Positions 1-11,419 of a DNA stretch of 64,000 nucleotides are shown here, piece after piece. The DNA comes from Globisporangium splendens (lineage: Eukaryota > Oomycota > Peronosporomycetes > Pythiales > Pythiaceae): positions 310,001 to 374,000 of the forward strand of contig VFIW01000023.1 of assembly GCA_006386115.1 (NCBI GenBank), read 5' to 3'. The position numbers and the translations under genes were made by a program. The notes beneath the pieces are model-generated. The model was not told where the DNA came from and made no database searches. It saw only the letters and a program-made list of their open reading frames with translations. Within the stretch, counting starts at the first letter, position 1, and each line of letters opens with the position of its first letter.

Positions 1-1
1 C

Positions 2-3000
2 CTCGCAAAATACAACGCCAAGACCGAGATCGTGGAGCGTGAAAACATCGCGTTCTTCAAAAAAGCCGCGCTCGTCAATGGTATTTTCACTGGCAGCAAT
101 TGGCTCATGTACGCTGCGGGGCTCTGGTACGGTGGCAAGAAAGTGTACAACAACGAAGCCACACCCGGCACAGTCTTCCAAGCGTTCTTCGGCATTTTGC
201 TCGGCTCCATGTCGCTCGGACAGATCTCACCCAATATATCGGCTGTTGCAGAAGCAAAAGGGTCGGCCGAAGCGCTCTTTGCGATCCTTGATACGAAATC
301 CAGCATCGACGCTTCTTCGGATGCCGGAATCATCCCGAGATCCTGTACCGGCGCCATTCAAGCCGTGAACATCCATTTCGCGTACCCGAGTCGCCCTGAC
401 GCACAGATCCTCAACAACTACAGCGTCAAGATCTCTCCTGGTCAAAAGGTGGCTTTCGTCGGGTCAAGCGGCGGCGGAAAGAGTACGCTGATCGCGCTCC
501 TAGAACGCTTCTACGACCCAAGCAGTGGCGCTATGTACCTCGATGGACACGACGTGAAGACGCTGAATGTGAAATGGCTCCGTGCTCAGATTGGGCTCGT
601 CTCGCAGGAGCCGGTACTATTCGCATCGAGCGTGTTCCGTAACATCGCTAGCTCTGCCCGAGGTTGCAGTGATGCCGACGCGAAAGAGCAGGACACTCGA
701 GAGCAAGTCATCGCAGCAGCCAAGCTGGCCAACGCACACGACTTCATCATGTCGCTGCCAGAGCAATACGAGACGTTGGTCGGCGAAAAGGGGGTCTCCC
801 TCTCCGGTGGTCAAAAGCAGCGTGTCGCTATCGCTCGCGCTCTCTTGCGGGAACCGAAGATCCTCGTGCTGGATGAAGCCACGAGCGCGCTGGATACCGA
901 GAGTGAACGCGTCGTCCAAGCCGCGTTGAACGATCTGATGGAGAAAACCAACATGACCACTTTGGTGATCGCGCATCGACTGAGCACAATCCGCAATGCC
1001 GACAAGATTGTGGTTGTCTCGTCGGGGTCTGTGGTCGAAGAAGGCTCGCACGACGATCTGATGGCGATCCCAGACGGAATGTATCGACATCTCTACACGA
1101 CTCAGCAGCAGGAAAGCACGAAGGACGACGAAGCAAATGCTGACATTGCTGATGTGGACTCTGACGATGGCTTCACGGAGGAAGGCACAGAGCCCCAGCA
1201 ACTTGAACGTCAACCACAACTGCGGCGATCGAGTTTCCTATCGGTAACCAGCAACATCACGATGGATAACAGTGCGACAGAACCCACGACGGAATCCAAG
1301 TTCACCATACGATCACCCATGGCGCTCAGCCGTCCTGAACGCAGCTATTTCATCGCGGGGCTTCTTGGTGCAAGTCTCCATGGTCTTGCCATGCCGGCGT
1401 CGGCACTGCTCATCAGTGAGCTCTTGGCAGTCATGAATGCCAAGTACGAGGCTTTCCAAGAGACCAACGAGCGAGCGATGCTCACTGACCTGAAAGCCAA
1501 TGTGACAACGTACGGCATCTGTTATGTCGCTGGCGCTGTCGCACTGGTCTTTATCCACGGCACACAGATATATTCTTTCCGCTTCATGGCGGAAAAGCTG
1601 ACGTCGCGGCTGCGAGATATCCATTTTTCGTCCTTGCTGCGCCAAGATGTCGGCTTTTTCGATGAACCAGCAAATGCGATCGGCGCGCTGACCTCAAAGC
1701 TTGCCACAGACGCGACAAAAGTGTCGCTCATCTCCGGTGACTCCCAGGGTCGATTGTTGCAAGCACTCTCCACTTTTCTCGCCGCGGTGCTGATCTCATT
1801 CACCACCGGCAGTTGGGTGCTCACCCTGATCATGCTCGCAGTGCTTCCGTTCCTCGTCATGGGAGAAGTGATTCGTGTCAAGCAAATGCGAGGTTCCGGT
1901 GGTCTATCTGACGAGCTTGAGGAGGTCGGCTCCCACGCCTCGGAGGCTCTGTGCAACATTCGTACTGTGGCATCGCTCGGCCTCGAAGATCAACTTTGTG
2001 ACGAGTTCTCCATGCTTCTAAACAAGCCGCTCGCAAATGGACAGAGAGAAGCCAATATCAACGGCTTGGCGCTCGGATTCAGTTCGTTCATATTGTTCGC
2101 CACGTACGCACTCGTCTTCTGGTACGGCGGCAAACTGGTGAGCAAGGACGACATCGAGTTCCGGCAGCTGATCCGTACATTGATGGCGATTATGATGTCC
2201 GCGCAAGGAATCGGATTCGCCGCATCATGGTTGGGTGAATCGGATCACGCGCTCAAGGCTGGATCTGCTATCTTTTCGCTGAGAGATCGTGTTCGCACCA
2301 TTGATTCGTTCGACGAAAGTGGTGCTAAACCGAAGAAGCTTGAAGGGAGGCTGGAATTCAAGGACATCGCGTTCAAGTACCCAACGCGGCCAAACGTCAC
2401 GGTGCTCAAGCACTGCAATCTTGTCATCGAAGCAGGTCAAACTGTGGCTTTCTGTGGCACCAGTGGCGGCGGAAAGAGTACCATCATCTCGCTGATTGAA
2501 CGCTTCTACGATCCAGTTCGCGGTCAGCTGCTGCTTGATGGAGTAGACACAAAAACACTGAATGTCGCCTGGTTGCGTCGTCAAATCGGACTGGTCGGAC
2601 AGGAACCAACGCTGTTCATCGGGACGATTGCAGAGAATATCGCCTATGGTCTTGAACAGAAACCTTCGCAGCAACACATCGAGGACGCCGCGAAAATGGC
2701 GAACGCGCACGACTTCATCGCGCAGTTTCCAGACGGATACGACACACCGGTGGGTATGAAGGGCGAGCAGTTGTCTGGCGGCCAGAAACAACGAATCGCG
2801 ATTGCGCGTGCCATTTTGAGAAACCCTGCCATCTTGCTGCTAGATGAAGCCACGAGCGCATTGGATTCCGAGAGCGAGAAAATTGTGCAAGCGGCGTTGG
2901 ACAAGGTCGTGGCACTCCAACGACGAACCACCATCATCATCGCCCATCGCTTGTCCACTATTCGCTACGTCGACAAGATCTGCGTCATGAGCGGTGGAAG

Positions 3001-3109
3001 GATCGCTGAGGAAGGGACTCACGAGGAACTGGTGTGTCGGAACGGAATCTACACACAGCTTGTGAATCCGAGTGAGGCGTGGACGGTCAATTGCACGTTG
3101 CTTGTGTGA
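2..3109 (+). CDS. ABCB (P-glycoprotein/MDR-type) transporter, 5' end outside window
   Basis: ATP-driven membrane exporter of subfamily B. The frame is open from base 2 with no start, so the N-terminal part of the first membrane domain lies upstream. What remains is the end of TMD1, NBD1, a linker, TMD2 and NBD2. NBD1 has Walker A GSSGGGKST, a Q-loop in LVSQEPVLF, signature LSGGQKQR and Walker B ILVLDEATSALD. NBD2 repeats these with GTSGGGKST, LVGQEPTLF, LSGGQKQR and ILLLDEATSALD. Both ATP sites therefore look catalytically complete. An acidic Glu/Asp-rich linker (roughly 370-430 residues into the visible part) joins the halves, as in full-size P-glycoproteins. It ends in a short tail, EAWTVNCTLLV. 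No introns are visible in this part. Family identity is secure; the substrate cannot be read from sequence. Confidence 0.95.
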   Translation, partial: LAKYNAKTEIVERENIAFFKKAALVNGIFTGSNWLMYAAGLWYGGKKVYNNEATPGTVFQAFFGILLGSMSLGQISPNISAVAEAKGSAEALFAILDTKSSIDASSDAGIIPRSCTGAIQAVNIHFAYPSRPDAQILNNYSVKISPGQKVAFVGSSGGGKSTLIALLERFYDPSSGAMYLDGHDVKTLNVKWLRAQIGLVSQEPVLFASSVFRNIASSARGCSDADAKEQDTREQVIAAAKLANAHDFIMSLPEQYETLVGEKGVSLSGGQKQRVAIARALLREPKILVLDEATSALDTESERVVQAALNDLMEKTNMTTLVIAHRLSTIRNADKIVVVSSGSVVEEGSHDDLMAIPDGMYRHLYTTQQQESTKDDEANADIADVDSDDGFTEEGTEPQQLERQPQLRRSSFLSVTSNITMDNSATEPTTESKFTIRSPMALSRPERSYFIAGLLGASLHGLAMPASALLISELLAVMNAKYEAFQETNERAMLTDLKANVTTYGICYVAGAVALVFIHGTQIYSFRFMAEKLTSRLRDIHFSSLLRQDVGFFDEPANAIGALTSKLATDATKVSLISGDSQGRLLQALSTFLAAVLISFTTGSWVLTLIMLAVLPFLVMGEVIRVKQMRGSGGLSDELEEVGSHASEALCNIRTVASLGLEDQLCDEFSMLLNKPLANGQREANINGLALGFSSFILFATYALVFWYGGKLVSKDDIEFRQLIRTLMAIMMSAQGIGFAASWLGESDHALKAGSAIFSLRDRVRTIDSFDESGAKPKKLEGRLEFKDIAFKYPTRPNVTVLKHCNLVIEAGQTVAFCGTSGGGKSTIISLIERFYDPVRGQLLLDGVDTKTLNVAWLRRQIGLVGQEPTLFIGTIAENIAYGLEQKPSQQHIEDAAKMANAHDFIAQFPDGYDTPVGMKGEQLSGGQKQRIAIARAILRNPAILLLDEATSALDSESEKIVQAALDKVVALQRRTTIIIAHRLSTIRYVDKICVMSGGRIAEEGTHEELVCRNGIYTQLVNPSEAWTVNCTLLV

Positions 3110-5338
3110 GTCTTTTCAGCGTGTCATTCACAACATAAAGAGCATTTAGTTGTGAGATCTCAGGCGTCAATTGTCGTGATACTGAGAGAAATTCTGTAAA
3201 TCAAACCTTGCATCTTCAGCTATAAACCCATCCGCTCTCTCTCTGTTCTTCCTCTTCAATGAGCATAGGCGGACGAGAAAACGTAATGGCATGCACTCAC
3301 CGCGTATTAAAGCCCAACTCACACATCGCACTGTGCAATGCGCTCGGCGATCCTCATGGGAGTTCGTGTGCATCGTTCGCGCTGTCTGGACGTCGGACAA
3401 TTGATGCAGTATGCGCCAAACGCTTCCTCCGTGACACTCTCAGGCCACGCATTTGCACGGGAGGCGCGCAGATAGACGTTCCATTCTTTTTCGCGAGCGT
3501 CGAGTCTTCATCGTGAACGTTGTGGAGATCGGCAGACGCAAACGGGCCAACGCAGGAGCGCGGCAGCGATACTGTGGTGGAGCGATTGGAGATGGAGGCA
3601 GATACGATACTTTCGCGATGCCGCTGACTATGCGCTCATACGGGAGACGCACACAGGCGGCGGTCTCATATTCTCTCCATCTTGACGCTCGGATGAATAC
3701 ACACCGGAAATGTCAACATGGGAGGTGGTTTCCACCCGCTGGCTGGCTAAAAATGAGTCATATGTGCACATTGAGTGGTCAAAATTGAGTACTGTGCAAT
3801 GTTTCCCTGAGCATCACTCTGTGAGCGGCAACAAATAGCAACACTCCATAGTTGCCAAGAGTTGGATTTAGCAATTGAGTGATGCGGTTGCTAAAACATT
3901 GCTCTGCATTCTTGACAGCACTTCGTCATCCTCCTCTTATTGACATTTTTCGACAATCATGTGAATTGGTGTTTATCCAATTTACGGTCCTGATCATGAA
4001 AAGACTCGCTCAAATATCCAGCTCAATCAGGACGAAGCCGCCAGAACACGCATCCACTGCGAATTCACATCAAAGAGCGACGATGCACACACACAATCTC
4101 CACCGATCGATGCAACTTTCGGATTGTAGTATCCAAGCTCTGTGGTGAGCTCGAGCGCCAGAAGAATACTGAGGTGCTAGAATCCTTTGGATCACACGAT
4201 GAGAACTCATGATGGACACCTGCTCAAATCCATGAGCTGACTCAATCGCTCAAATTAGGCTGGCAATAAGGAGATATGCAACGAACGCATCGTCGGACCA
4301 AGCCGCTGTTCAAAGAGCGAGAGCGGAAGACGTACTCATGATGTCCGTTCTCCATAAAGCGCAACACTGTTTCTATCTGCATTTCCGATGCCTACCAGGT
4401 TTGCAACGTGGCGCAGCAGGCACGTCCAAGCAAACTCTCTGCGGTGCTGCCGCACTTTCTGGTCTCTTGGTGGAGAGCAGCAGACGCGCTTTGCTTGCCA
4501 GCCACATTTGTGGTAAGCAAAGCTCAAGGAACGCGGCGACACTGGGCAAGTGAACAACACACAACAAACATCTTTTCACAAGCCTCGCCTTTCCAGAAAC
4601 AACTGACCACAAAATAAAACAACAGTATGTATACGTCAGGCGCGGCGCACGTACACCTGGGCAACTGTTTCATCTGGCTGGTTGAACCCACAGAGGAGGA
4701 AGGCTGTGGCAAGGGGAAGCAACTCGCCACAAAGAGCTCGAGGCTGCCAGCAGATTCATCAGGTGGGGGCATCCTCCTTGTGTTCGCATTTTTCTTGCCT
4801 CACTCGGTGCAAAACTGCGCATTTACGGTAGCCGAGTGTTTTTTCTTTCTTGTGAATTAACCGAACGATTTTGCTTTCTTGATGCAAAAAGCCCTGGTTT
4901 TTTATTGTCGAAGTTATGGTGACTCGATCCGAAAGGCAGATGGGCAAGCCAACAAAACGGCAGTTTTTGTTTATGATTGAGTGTACCCATCGTACGCTAA
5001 GAAACAAACTTGGCTCCACATCGCAAGTGGAAGTAAAATGGGGTGACGACACATTGCGGGAGTCCCGTTTCGCTTGCAATAGTCTAATTAGCAATGGAGA
5101 GAAGGCCGAAAATGCATAATAGGCACTCGCTATCCACGAAACTTGTACGTAGTTATTTGTATGCGTGTGTGTGTGTTTTTTTTGTTTTGCTTTGTTTTTG
5201 CTGGCGCTGTTGAAATCGCAGATCGGTGTGTATATTTCCTGCCTTGTTGAAGTTGGGCTCATCTTTACGCTTGGTGGAGCTCCCCCTTTTGTTGCGACGA
5301 CTAGGGGAAGGGTTTTCTGTGCGAATGAGAAAGGCGTC

Positions 5339-5445
5339 TACCGCCAGTGCGTGGCGGTTGTGAAGGTCCGCAAGTCACTCGAACCGCGGTTCGCAGCGTT
5401 AAAGTGATTCAGAAGCGGACCTTGGCAAGGGGACCAGTACGAGAC
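5339..5445. promoter_or_regulatory. Upstream block A, shared with ABCG copy 2
   Basis: This stretch, containing GTGGCGGTTGTGAAGGTC and later GGGGACCAGTACGAGA, matches 16614-16691 upstream of the second ABCG gene. The second copy lacks about 30 bases in the middle. It sits 1.6 kb upstream of the ATG here and 2.6 kb upstream in copy 2. It is either a remnant of the duplicated promoter or a conserved regulatory element; the sequence does not say which. Confidence 0.6.
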
Positions 5446-6126
5446 AAAGAAAAGCCAGTCGACCAGATGGCTTTTCGCACGAAAACAAAAACCGAAAGGG
5501 ATCACTCACTGCCGAACATAGCTACAAAACCGGGATGGGCATTCGCAGTTCGTCAACTTAAAAAGTCGACAATGCGCCGATTTGTGTGGGAGCGTTTGCC
5601 TTGGGCTTCACATAAATCTAAATGCGAGTATGGGTTGTATATGTGTACTGATGGAAGTAAACGACGTGCAGCAGCTCAATACAGCGCACATCTCATCACG
5701 GCACTTGGAAGAGGAGATTTGCAAGGCGAGGCTGCTCGCACCTTTTTCATCGTGTGCTTGATGTGTGTGCACATAGACTTGTGTCCAGCAGAAGCGCCAA
5801 CAGTGCGAGTAACAACAAACAACCAACCTTTGTTCCGGCCTCGGTAACTTACGGAGTGCATAAAAAGAGAGCTGGTGCAGAAAAAACGTCATGTGCATGT
5901 GGGAAACCGTGGAGATTGACTTGATCTCCGTAGCCGCGATCATGTGTGCGCTCGTCGTGGGGAGTAGTTCGCGGTGTGTGTTCTGTCAACCACTGCCGAC
6001 TTTTTGTTGAAAAATCGCATTCTGTTCCTTCAAAAACATGAGCAGCGGCATGCACATCCGCTGAGAGAGAGAAAGAAAACTGCGTCTGGACTTTTGAGGA
6101 AGGAAGGGAGAGCCCAAAATTCGAAG

Positions 6127-6263
6127 GAGGAGCCCAAAATTCGCAATAAAGGTCCCAGTGCGAGTCTTTCGCTGCCCTTTCTTGTCTCGACCACCCTTTC
6201 TTTGCGCACCTGATCCCACTTTCGCAACCCAAATCAAGCGGCAAAGATATTGATTTGGGCTCC
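6127..6263. promoter_or_regulatory. Upstream block B, shared with ABCG copy 2
   Basis: Begins GAGGAGCCCAAAATT and ends near AAAGATATTGATTTGGG. It aligns in order with 17586-17722 (GAGGAGCCCAAAATT ... AAAGATATTTGTTTGGG). The core GAGCCCAAAATTCG appears twice here (around 6110 and 6130), so there is also a small local repeat. Order and spacing relative to block A are kept in both genes, which supports descent from one duplicated upstream region. Confidence 0.6.
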
Positions 6264-7002
6264 GCCAGGTGTCAGGTGTGTACCCAGATGGAGAGAAACA
6301 AAACAGTGTCAGTGCAACCTTGATGACTCCCTGTTTGTTTATTGTATGAAAGAAACAAGAAAACGATACATTTGCTTTTGATAAGGGAGATATTTACTCA
6401 TTTAGACCAAGGCTGCATCTCAAGGCACAGAAGAGTTTCTTCCTTTGCAAAGCAGCAAAAGCTCTAAATTCTCTTTCCTGAAGCTGGCAAAGTGGAATGC
6501 CCTCGAAAATCATCGTGGAGTTGCACTTTTGGTAGATTGTAAATCCATTTTACAGTAACTTCGAGGGAGAGAGAGAGAAGAGCAGTTTTTGCTAAACATT
6601 CGGGTTTTTGCTTTCAAAGTCACCAAAACCCAGAGAACTCGAACACTGTGAGGGAGACCTGCTAGTCAGTCTCTGAATGAAAAGCCCGTTTCGGTTTGCG
6701 ATTGCCATTCAAACAATTCCCTTTCGCTCTCTCTCTCTCTCTCTGTCTTCTCGCGTGCATGTACCACCCTGTACGAGTGGGTGAGCTCCCCCTTTGTTCT
6801 TCCTTTTTCAGCAACCTTCAAACCCTTTGTCTCTTCTCCTTTCTTGGCCGAGGCTTCTCGTTGGCTCCGACTCATGGGCTGCCAGTCCCTGGAACCACTC
6901 TCAAAGTTTTGCTCATTCGCCGATTTGCTCCAGCCCGAGCACACCTCTTCCACCTTTCTCGACTCCCACCAGTACCCCAGGCGCAGCTTCTCGGTCTTCA
7001 GC

Positions 7003-10000
7003 ATGGCGGACACGGCGGCGCTGCTCCGTTCGGAAGGTGAGGACGGCGATGTGCCTCAAGTGTACCGGTCCCTCAACTTCAAGAGCATCCAAGACCCGTA
7101 CTCGCACCGCGATGACGACATGATCAGTCGCTACTCGACGATCCGCGCCGATAACTTGGACAACATGCTCTCGGGCGGCCTTGAACGCTTCTACAAAAAG
7201 TACAACCACTTGTCCCGCAAGGTGAACCTGCAATTGCCGACTCCGGAAGTGCGCTTTGAGAACTTGTCGTTCTCGGCCGAAGTGCCGATTCCAAAGAAGG
7301 TGAGCGCGCAGGGAACTGTCGGCGCGTACTTGGAGAAAGTGCTCACGCCATGGCGCAAGCAGCCGACGATGCGCAAGGACGTGCTGCACCCGATGAGCGG
7401 GATCATCAAGCCAGGCTCGATGACGCTGATTCTTGCCAACCCTGGTGCTGGCAAGTCGACGTTCCTCAAGGCTCTTGCTGGGAAGCTTCAAGATAACAGC
7501 AAGACGAAGATTGGCGGTGAGATCTTGTACTCTGGTCTTCGTGGAGAGCAGATCGATCTGATCAAGCTCGCCGGTCTCGTAGACCAGACCGACAACCACA
7601 TCCCAACGTTGACGGTGCGCGAGACGTTCAAGTTTGCCGATCTGTGCATGAACGGTCTTCCAGAAGACCAACCTGACGAGATGCGTGATATCGCGAGTCT
7701 GCGCACCGAGTTGTTCATCCAGATTCTTGGCCTTAACAGCTGTGCGGACACCGTCGTCGGCGACGCACTTCTGCGTGGTGTGAGTGGTGGTGAGCGCAAG
7801 CGTGTCACGATTGGTGAAATACTTGTTGGTGGGCAAAGTCTGTTCTTGTGTGACGAGATCTCGACTGGTCTTGATAGTGCTGCGACGTACGATATCACGA
7901 CCTCGCTCCGAACGTGGTGCCGAACGCTCGGTGGCTCGTCGGTCGTCGCGCTACTGCAACCGACTCCTGAAGTCGTCGAATTGTTCGACGATATTCTTAT
8001 GATTAACGAAGGCCACATGATCTACCACGGTCCGAGAACCGAGATCCTGCCGTACTTCCAGGAGCGTGGATTCACGTGCCCGCCACGTACGGATCCGGCC
8101 GATTTCTTGATCGAAGTCACCTCGGGTCGTGGCCGCAAGTACGCGAACGGGTCTGTTGAGATTGCGAAGTTGCCCATCTCGCCAAGCGACTTCAGCAATC
8201 TGTTCTACCAATCGAGCATCTACAAGGTGACCCACGACGCGCTCAGCAAGGGCTTCAGCGAGAACGCGTTTGAGAACGCCGAAGACTTCAAGAAGGCCAA
8301 GAGTGTCGCGAACCTGGCTCGGTCCAAGGGCGAATCGGAGTTTGGTCTTTCCTTTTACCAAAGCACGTTGCTCTTGCTGAGCCGTCAAAAGACGATTTGG
8401 TTGCGTGATCGCGCGCTGCTCTGGGGAAAAATGTTCGAGGCTCTGATTGTCGGTCTTGTGCTCGGCGTGCTCTACTACAATTGCAACCCAAAGTACTACC
8501 TCCGTCTCATGTTCTTCAGTATTGCCGTGTTCCAGCGCCAAGCGTGGCAGCAAATCACGATCTCCTTCCAGCTCCGTCAAGTGTTCTACAAGCAGCGGTC
8601 GCGCAACTTCTTCCGCACCATGTCGTACTCAATCGCAGAGAGTGTCGTGCAGATTCCGGTGAACCTGTCGGTGTCTCTCATCATGGGCACGTTCTTCTAC
8701 TTTATGAGTGGATTGACGCGCACGTTTGAGCGATACATCGTGTACCTGCTGATCTTGGTGTGCTTCCAGCACGCGATCGGCGCGTACATGACGCTGCTGA
8801 GTTCTGTGTCGCCGAGTATCACCATCGGTCAGGCGCTTGCGGGTATCTCTGTGAGCTTCTTCCTGCTGTTCTCGGGCAACATCATCCTCGCCGAACTGAT
8901 TCCGGACTACTGGATCTGGGTGTACTGGTTCAACCCGGTGGCGTGGGCGCTGCGAAGTGTGATGCTGTCGGAGTTCTCTGCCGACCGCTACACGCCTGCC
9001 GAGCGCACGAGTAAACTGCTGAGCTTCTCGATCAAGCAGGGCGAAGGGTACCTCTGGTTTGGCATCGCCGTGCTGCTGTGCTACTACTTCTTCTTCACGA
9101 CTCTGAATGCGCTTGCGCTTCACTTCATCCGCTACGAGAAGCATTTGGGAGTCACGGGCAAGTCCACGAAGACCGACGACGATGAAGCTGACAGTGTGTA
9201 CGTTCAAGTGGCTACTCCTGGCGGCGGTGGTCTCGTCACTGGAAGCACGGAGCGTGCCAAAGGCGGTGGACTACCGTTCGTGCCAGCTACGCTGTGCATC
9301 AAGGACTTGGAATACTTTGTGACGCTCCCGTCGGGAGAGGAAAAGCAGCTTCTTCGTGGGATCACTGCCCACTTTGAGCCTGGTCTTATGGTCGCGTTGA
9401 TGGGTGCTACTGGTGCCGGCAAGACGACGCTGATGGATGTGATTGCTGGTCGCAAGACCGGTGGCCGTATCTTGGGTGATATCGTCGTCAACGGTGAGCT
9501 CAAGAACCCTGCTAACTTCAGTCGCATCACGGCGTACTGTGAACAAATGGATATCCATTCCCAGGCTGCTACGATTTTTGAGGCGCTGGCGTTTTCGGCC
9601 AACCTTCGCTTGTCACCAACGTTTTCGTACGAAGAACGCATGAACCTCGTGAATGAGACGTTGGATTTGCTTGAGCTCTCGATGATTTCCAATGAATTGA
9701 TTGTGAACCTGTCGGTGGAGCAGAAGAAGCGTGTGACGATTGGTGTTGAAGTGGTTGCAAACCCGAGCATTTTGTTCTTGGATGAGCCAACCAGTGGTCT
9801 CGATGCTCGCTCGGCTCAGATTGTCATGCGTGGTGTGCAGTCTATCGCGAGAACCGGACGTACCGTGCTGTGCACGATCCACCAACCTAGCATTTCGATC
9901 TTCGAGCTCTTTGACGCTCTCCTCCTGCTTCAGGCTGGTGGCTACACTGCGTACTTTGGCGACCTCGGCAAGGATTCGGTGACGATGCTGGAGTACTTTG

Positions 10001-11067
10001 CGTCGATTCCAGGCACGGAAGAGATCCGTCCTCAGTACAACCCTGCTACGTACATGCTTGAAGTGATTGGTGCCGGTATTGGCCGCGATGTGAAGGATTA
10101 CTCGGTCGAGTATGCCAACAGTCCATTGTGCAAGGCGAACCGAGAACGCACGCTTGCGTTGTGCGACCCACCGGCGGAGTTTGTGCGTTTCTCGACCATG
10201 AAGTACGACCCTATCGCGACCCCGTTCTGGAACCAGTTGAGCAACCTTGCGAAGAAGCAGCGTCTGACGTACTGGCGCAACCCTCAGTACAACTTCATGC
10301 GCATCTTCCTGTTCCCACTCTTTGGAATCATCTTCGGCACGACGTTCTACCAATTGGACACCAGCAACCTGAAGAAGATCAACTCGCACATCGGTCTGAT
10401 CTACAACAGTATGGATTTCATCGGCGTGATCAACTTGATGACGGTGTTGGAAATCACGTGCGCTGAGCGCGCGGTGTTCTACCGTGAGCGCATGTCCAAC
10501 TACTACGGTCCACTTCCGTACAGTCTGTCGCTGTTCTTTGCTGAAATCCCGTACTTGATCGTGGTCACCGTGTCTTTCGTGACCGTCGAGTACTGGCTGG
10601 TTGGCTGGAATGACAATGCGGGCGACTTCTTCTTCTTCCTGCTTGTGTTCTACCTGTACACGTCGCTCTGTACGTACATCGGTCAATGGATGTCGGCGCT
10701 GATGCCGAATGCCAAGGTCGCGAACGTCGCTGTCGGCGCGATTTCCTGCTTGCTCAACTTGTTCGGCGGTTACTTGCTGCCTCGTCCGGAGATGAAAGGA
10801 TTCTACAAGTGGATCCAGTACATCATGCCATCGAGCTACTCGCTCTCGGCGCTTGTCGGTGGGCTTCTCGGCAAGAGCGACATTATCGTGTCGGTCACGA
10901 CAGGCAACAAGACGCAGAAGATGACGGTCGCGGACTACATCGAAGGAGAATACGATTTCCGACCAGACTCCAAGTACAACTTCATGGTCGGGTTGATTTG
11001 CTTCTGGATCGCAGTTCAACTCGCGATCTATTTGACGCTCAAGTTCGTGAGCCACTTGAAGAGATAA
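7003..11067 (+). CDS. Full-size ABCG (PDR-type) transporter, copy 1
   Basis: Pleiotropic-drug-resistance type exporter with reverse order NBD1-TMD1-NBD2-TMD2, 1354 aa from the chosen ATG, intronless. The open frame extends 74 codons upstream, but similarity to copy 2 starts exactly at this ATG, in the shared context TTCAGCATG, so I place the start here. NBD1 has Walker A NPGAGKST (K about residue 151) and signature VSGGERKRVT. NBD2 has GATGAGKTT (K about residue 807) and the degenerate signature LSVEQKKRVT usual for this subfamily, with Walker B ILFLDEPTSGLD. Hydrophobic membrane segments follow each NBD, with the conserved ERAVFYRER motif before the last group. Neighbours: its partial twin is at 19273-23331, with a dynein-chain gene between. 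Substrate unknown; family members in fungi, plants and oomycetes export hydrophobic compounds from the plasma membrane. Confidence 0.95.
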   Translation: MADTAALLRSEGEDGDVPQVYRSLNFKSIQDPYSHRDDDMISRYSTIRADNLDNMLSGGLERFYKKYNHLSRKVNLQLPTPEVRFENLSFSAEVPIPKKVSAQGTVGAYLEKVLTPWRKQPTMRKDVLHPMSGIIKPGSMTLILANPGAGKSTFLKALAGKLQDNSKTKIGGEILYSGLRGEQIDLIKLAGLVDQTDNHIPTLTVRETFKFADLCMNGLPEDQPDEMRDIASLRTELFIQILGLNSCADTVVGDALLRGVSGGERKRVTIGEILVGGQSLFLCDEISTGLDSAATYDITTSLRTWCRTLGGSSVVALLQPTPEVVELFDDILMINEGHMIYHGPRTEILPYFQERGFTCPPRTDPADFLIEVTSGRGRKYANGSVEIAKLPISPSDFSNLFYQSSIYKVTHDALSKGFSENAFENAEDFKKAKSVANLARSKGESEFGLSFYQSTLLLLSRQKTIWLRDRALLWGKMFEALIVGLVLGVLYYNCNPKYYLRLMFFSIAVFQRQAWQQITISFQLRQVFYKQRSRNFFRTMSYSIAESVVQIPVNLSVSLIMGTFFYFMSGLTRTFERYIVYLLILVCFQHAIGAYMTLLSSVSPSITIGQALAGISVSFFLLFSGNIILAELIPDYWIWVYWFNPVAWALRSVMLSEFSADRYTPAERTSKLLSFSIKQGEGYLWFGIAVLLCYYFFFTTLNALALHFIRYEKHLGVTGKSTKTDDDEADSVYVQVATPGGGGLVTGSTERAKGGGLPFVPATLCIKDLEYFVTLPSGEEKQLLRGITAHFEPGLMVALMGATGAGKTTLMDVIAGRKTGGRILGDIVVNGELKNPANFSRITAYCEQMDIHSQAATIFEALAFSANLRLSPTFSYEERMNLVNETLDLLELSMISNELIVNLSVEQKKRVTIGVEVVANPSILFLDEPTSGLDARSAQIVMRGVQSIARTGRTVLCTIHQPSISIFELFDALLLLQAGGYTAYFGDLGKDSVTMLEYFASIPGTEEIRPQYNPATYMLEVIGAGIGRDVKDYSVEYANSPLCKANRERTLALCDPPAEFVRFSTMKYDPIATPFWNQLSNLAKKQRLTYWRNPQYNFMRIFLFPLFGIIFGTTFYQLDTSNLKKINSHIGLIYNSMDFIGVINLMTVLEITCAERAVFYRERMSNYYGPLPYSLSLFFAEIPYLIVVTVSFVTVEYWLVGWNDNAGDFFFFLLVFYLYTSLCTYIGQWMSALMPNAKVANVAVGAISCLLNLFGGYLLPRPEMKGFYKWIQYIMPSSYSLSALVGGLLGKSDIIVSVTTGNKTQKMTVADYIEGEYDFRPDSKYNFMVGLICFWIAVQLAIYLTLKFVSHLKR

Positions 11068-11419
11068 AAAGCAGGCTGTGCCTGAATCTTTCTTTTGGAA
11101 GATTTGAGTGGCCTTGGCTTCCATGCGTTCGAGCAACTTGCGTGTTTCATATTGCATGATATCGTTCCTTTAGAACCCGATGGGGGTCACATTTGTCAAT
11201 ACAATTTCGTTTCTCATCATTTTCACCCGAGTTTGCATTTGCGTGTCTTGGCTAGCTGTAGTAGAATCATCTCATCATCGACTGACTCGTTCAAAAAGGC
11301 TGCAGTCACTCCAGTCGTCGACACTCCACCCACAAGATGCTGCCATGTTGTCAAGTTGATAAACGCAAGAAAAGAAACAGGCAAGATACAGCAAGCAAAC
11401 CTTAGTCCTTGTTGTCCGC
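11068..11419. other. Convergent 3' intergenic region
   Basis: About 350 bases between the stop of ABCG copy 1 and the probable 3' end of the WDR60-like gene on the other strand. Presumably holds both 3' UTRs. Nothing else recognised. Confidence 0.5.

Larger units (their letters stand above)
3110..7002. other. Long intergenic/upstream region before ABCG copy 1
   Basis: About 3.9 kb with only short ORFs of unconvincing composition. The right half is presumably promoter and 5' UTR of the ABCG gene starting at 7003. It holds two blocks (5339-5445 and 6127-6263) that recur upstream of ABCG copy 2, and a CT dinucleotide run near 6727-6744. I see no gene, RNA or intact transposon between 3110 and 5300. 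Confidence 0.6.
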